DNA from: Asaia bogorensis_B
GTDB taxonomy: Bacteria; Pseudomonadota; Alphaproteobacteria; Acetobacterales; Acetobacteraceae
NCBI RefSeq assembly: GCF_900465315.1
Contig: NZ_UBIX01000015.1
DNA: 64,000 nt
Direction: 5' to 3' (one strand)
Part shown: piece by piece, positions 62,231-64,000 of the stretch
Layout: each line of letters starts with the position of its first letter
Position numbering within the stretch: position 1 is the first letter of the stretch
Translations under genes and position numbers: made by a program
Notes under the pieces: generated by a model
Told to the model about the DNA's origin: nothing
What the model saw: the letters and a program-made list of their open reading frames with translations, nothing else
The model's database searches: none

Positions 62231-64000
62231 ATGAGCTCAGACATGGACGAAATCCTGGAGATTTTCTTTCAGGAATGCGAAGAGCAGCTGCAGGAGCTGG
62301 AAACAGGGTTGTCTGCGCTCGATGCAGATCGTGCGGAGGCGGATACAGTCAATGCGGTGTTCCGTGCCGTGCACTCCATCAAGGGCGGTGCCGCTTCGTT
62401 CGGCCTTCAGAATCTGGTCCGCTTCGCTCATGTGTATGAGAACTCGCTTGACGGTGTGAGGTCGGACCGGATCGCCCCCACACGCGACGTCATTGCCGTA
62501 TTCCTCAAAAGTATGGATGTTCTGAGCGACCTCGTCGTCGAGGCCCGCGGAGGCGTGGCAGTCGATGCTGTTCGCATTGACGAGAACCTGGGCGAACTCC
62601 AGCGTGTCAATGCCTCCGGGGCTGGCCATACCGAAGCGAGCCAGGCTACAGATGCAGGGGCCGTCGAGGACAGCTTCTGCCCCGTCCCCATGGAGTTCGA
62701 GCCTGTCGCCTTCAGCTTCGACGACGATTTCGGCGTTGAGGCTGTAGAAAGTGAAATACCGGCCAAATGGTGTGTCTCTTTCCGCCCCCATGATGAGATG
62801 TATCACTGCGGTGACGATGCGCGGAATATCCTGACCGCGCTCTCGAATCTTGCGAAGAGCAAGAATGAAACGGCTCTGATCACTTGCGAGACAGATTCTT
62901 TACCTGATCTCGATGCGATAGATGCTGAAAAATCCTATCTCAGTTGGGAGATCTTGTTGCCTCTTACGGTTGAAGAGGCCGCAATACGCGATGTTTTCGA
63001 TTGGGTCGTTGACAGCTGCACATTTACGATCAGTCGGGACGACAGAAATTCTATCCCGACGGAGGCGCCCAAGGCGTACCCGGAGGCTGATATAGCTCCT
63101 GATTCGGATGAGGGTGCGATTGTCAGCCTCGAGGAACAGCCTGCTCAGCCCTCAGGCGCCGATCTCGCAATCATCCCGCCAACACGTGCGGATGATGAGC
63201 AGACACCCCAGTTACCGGCGGTCGACATCCGTCCTCCGGCAGAGAAAATTCTTGAAGCTCTTGCATCGACTTCGCAAACGCTGAGGGAGGAAGAGCCTTC
63301 CACCGCTGCGGTGAGTGGGACACGCAAGACCGAGACAGCATCCATCCGTGTCGATCTTTCGCGTGTGGACGATCTTATGGATCTCGTAGGTGAACTGGTC
63401 ATCGCCCAGGCTGCGGTGCAGTCACTTTGCCAAAAGAGCGCCGTATCCGGCCATCATGAGCTGATACAGAGCATTGAGGGCATGCAAACCCTTACAAGGG
63501 ACATACAGGATGCCGTAATGTCTGTGCGCGCCCAGCCGGTGCGGAGCGTCTTCCAGCGAATGCAACGCGTCGTGCGCGAGGCTAGCGCCATGACGCGCAA
63601 GGCTGTCAATCTCGAGCTGGAGGGAGAGGATACCGAAGTTGATCGCACCCTGATCGAAAAGCTGGCGGCACCGCTCACACATATGCTGCGGAACGCCGTC
63701 GATCACGGCATAGAGTCTATCGAAGATCGCTTGGCTGCGGGCAAACCATCTGAGGGAAATATCACACTCTCTGCCGAGCACCGCTCGGGGCGCATTCTGA
63801 TCACGATCAAGGACGACGGCGCGGGCGTCAATCGCCAGCGTGTATTCGAGACGGCGGTGAAGCGGGGGATCATTCCACACGACGCAACCCTGAGCGAAGA
63901 CGAGATCAACAATCTCATCTTTACCCCAGGCTTCTCAACGGCCTCAGAAGTCTCGGATCTCTCGGGTCGGGGGGTTGGAATGGACGTGGTCAAGCAGGCT
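62231..64000 (+). CDS. cheA: Chemotaxis histidine kinase CheA (3' end beyond window)
   Basis: CheA phosphorylates CheY and CheB under receptor control. The frame is open for 590 codons to the window end. The N-terminal HPt domain has phospho-site His48 in AVHSIKGGAASFG. A long acidic, Pro-rich linker follows; the dimerisation helix starts near RVDLSRVDDLMDLVGELVIA, and the ATP-binding domain shows the N box (HMLRNAVDHGIE), G1 box (KDDGAGVN) and G2 box (GRGVGMDVV). The CheW-like regulatory domain would lie beyond 64,000. The start is ATG 62231, 15 bp after cheY. Confidence 0.95.
   Translation, partial: MSSDMDEILEIFFQECEEQLQELETGLSALDADRAEADTVNAVFRAVHSIKGGAASFGLQNLVRFAHVYENSLDGVRSDRIAPTRDVIAVFLKSMDVLSDLVVEARGGVAVDAVRIDENLGELQRVNASGAGHTEASQATDAGAVEDSFCPVPMEFEPVAFSFDDDFGVEAVESEIPAKWCVSFRPHDEMYHCGDDARNILTALSNLAKSKNETALITCETDSLPDLDAIDAEKSYLSWEILLPLTVEEAAIRDVFDWVVDSCTFTISRDDRNSIPTEAPKAYPEADIAPDSDEGAIVSLEEQPAQPSGADLAIIPPTRADDEQTPQLPAVDIRPPAEKILEALASTSQTLREEEPSTAAVSGTRKTETASIRVDLSRVDDLMDLVGELVIAQAAVQSLCQKSAVSGHHELIQSIEGMQTLTRDIQDAVMSVRAQPVRSVFQRMQRVVREASAMTRKAVNLELEGEDTEVDRTLIEKLAAPLTHMLRNAVDHGIESIEDRLAAGKPSEGNITLSAEHRSGRILITIKDDGAGVNRQRVFETAVKRGIIPHDATLSEDEINNLIFTPGFSTASEVSDLSGRGVGMDVVKQA

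Noticed and set aside
62237..62806. 189-residue minus-strand frame inside cheA
   Set aside because: Antisense of the CheA HPt domain and linker; the plus strand has the phospho-histidine motif and all kinase boxes.
1..64000. CRISPR arrays, rRNA genes, complete insertion sequences or prophage
   Set aside because: No regularly spaced short repeats, no rRNA-like sequence, no intact transposase and no phage structural genes were seen on reading both strands.

Overview
The window looks like chromosome of a motile alphaproteobacterium, most likely an acetic acid bacterium (Acetobacteraceae, Asaia- or Gluconobacter-like). This is inferred from GC-rich codon use, the alphaproteobacterial flagellar gene set (FlgJ without a muramidase domain, a DUF6468-like protein after FliM, a CtrA-type regulator) and the gene order. 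No rRNA, complete tRNA, CRISPR array or complete insertion sequence was seen. About 90% of the window is one flagellar and chemotaxis island, flanked on the left by mobile DNA.

Left flank (1-7,950): a mobilisation module with a serine resolvase, a small XRE-type regulator, a MobC-like accessory protein and a 650-residue relaxase. Two perfect tandem duplications interrupt it, one of 138 bp (in frame, inside the XRE gene) and one of 221 bp (copying the leader, ribosome site and 5' end of the mobC-like gene). A Fic-family AMP-transferase follows. Then comes a graveyard: a tRNA 3'-end-like attachment site, two integrase N-terminal fragments, an orphan resolvase helix-turn-helix fragment and an AT-rich orphan ORF.

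Minus-strand block (7,998-21,139): two chemoreceptors, a small membrane protein, flgH-flgA-flgG, a TPR glycosyltransferase of FlmG type, flgL, flgK and a double-PAS chemoreceptor. Centre (21,668-31,079): flgE, fliL, fliM and a DUF6468-like gene run forward; flgI, flgJ, a FlgN-like gene and a lipoprotein run backward; a lytic transglycosylase diverges from flgI; a second TPR glycosyltransferase diverges from flhA.

Plus-strand block 1 (31,262-45,053): flhA, a globin-coupled chemoreceptor, a DUF1217 protein carrying two hook-like domains, fliI, fliJ, a family-2-like glycosyltransferase, motB, motA, fliK and flgD. It ends against a CtrA-like regulator with a degenerate receiver, on the minus strand. 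Plus-strand block 2 (46,459-64,000): a small Ser/Ala-rich protein, a large exported TPR protein, flgB-flgC-flgF, a lipoprotein, fliF-fliG-fliH, a broken fliN, fliO, fliP, a double-Cache chemoreceptor, and a chemotaxis operon of receptor, STAS protein, cheY and cheA (cut by the window end).

Together these genes encode most of the basal body, rod, rings, hook, junction proteins, export gate and ATPase, stator and switch, plus six chemoreceptors. fliE, fliQ, fliR, flhB, flagellin, cheW, cheR and cheB are not in the window. The most notable points are the DUF1217/FlgE-domain chimera, the disrupted fliN, the pseudo-receiver CtrA-like regulator together with CtrA-box-like sites upstream of chemotaxis genes, the paired TPR glycosyltransferases, and the duplicated hairpin leader in the mobilisation module.
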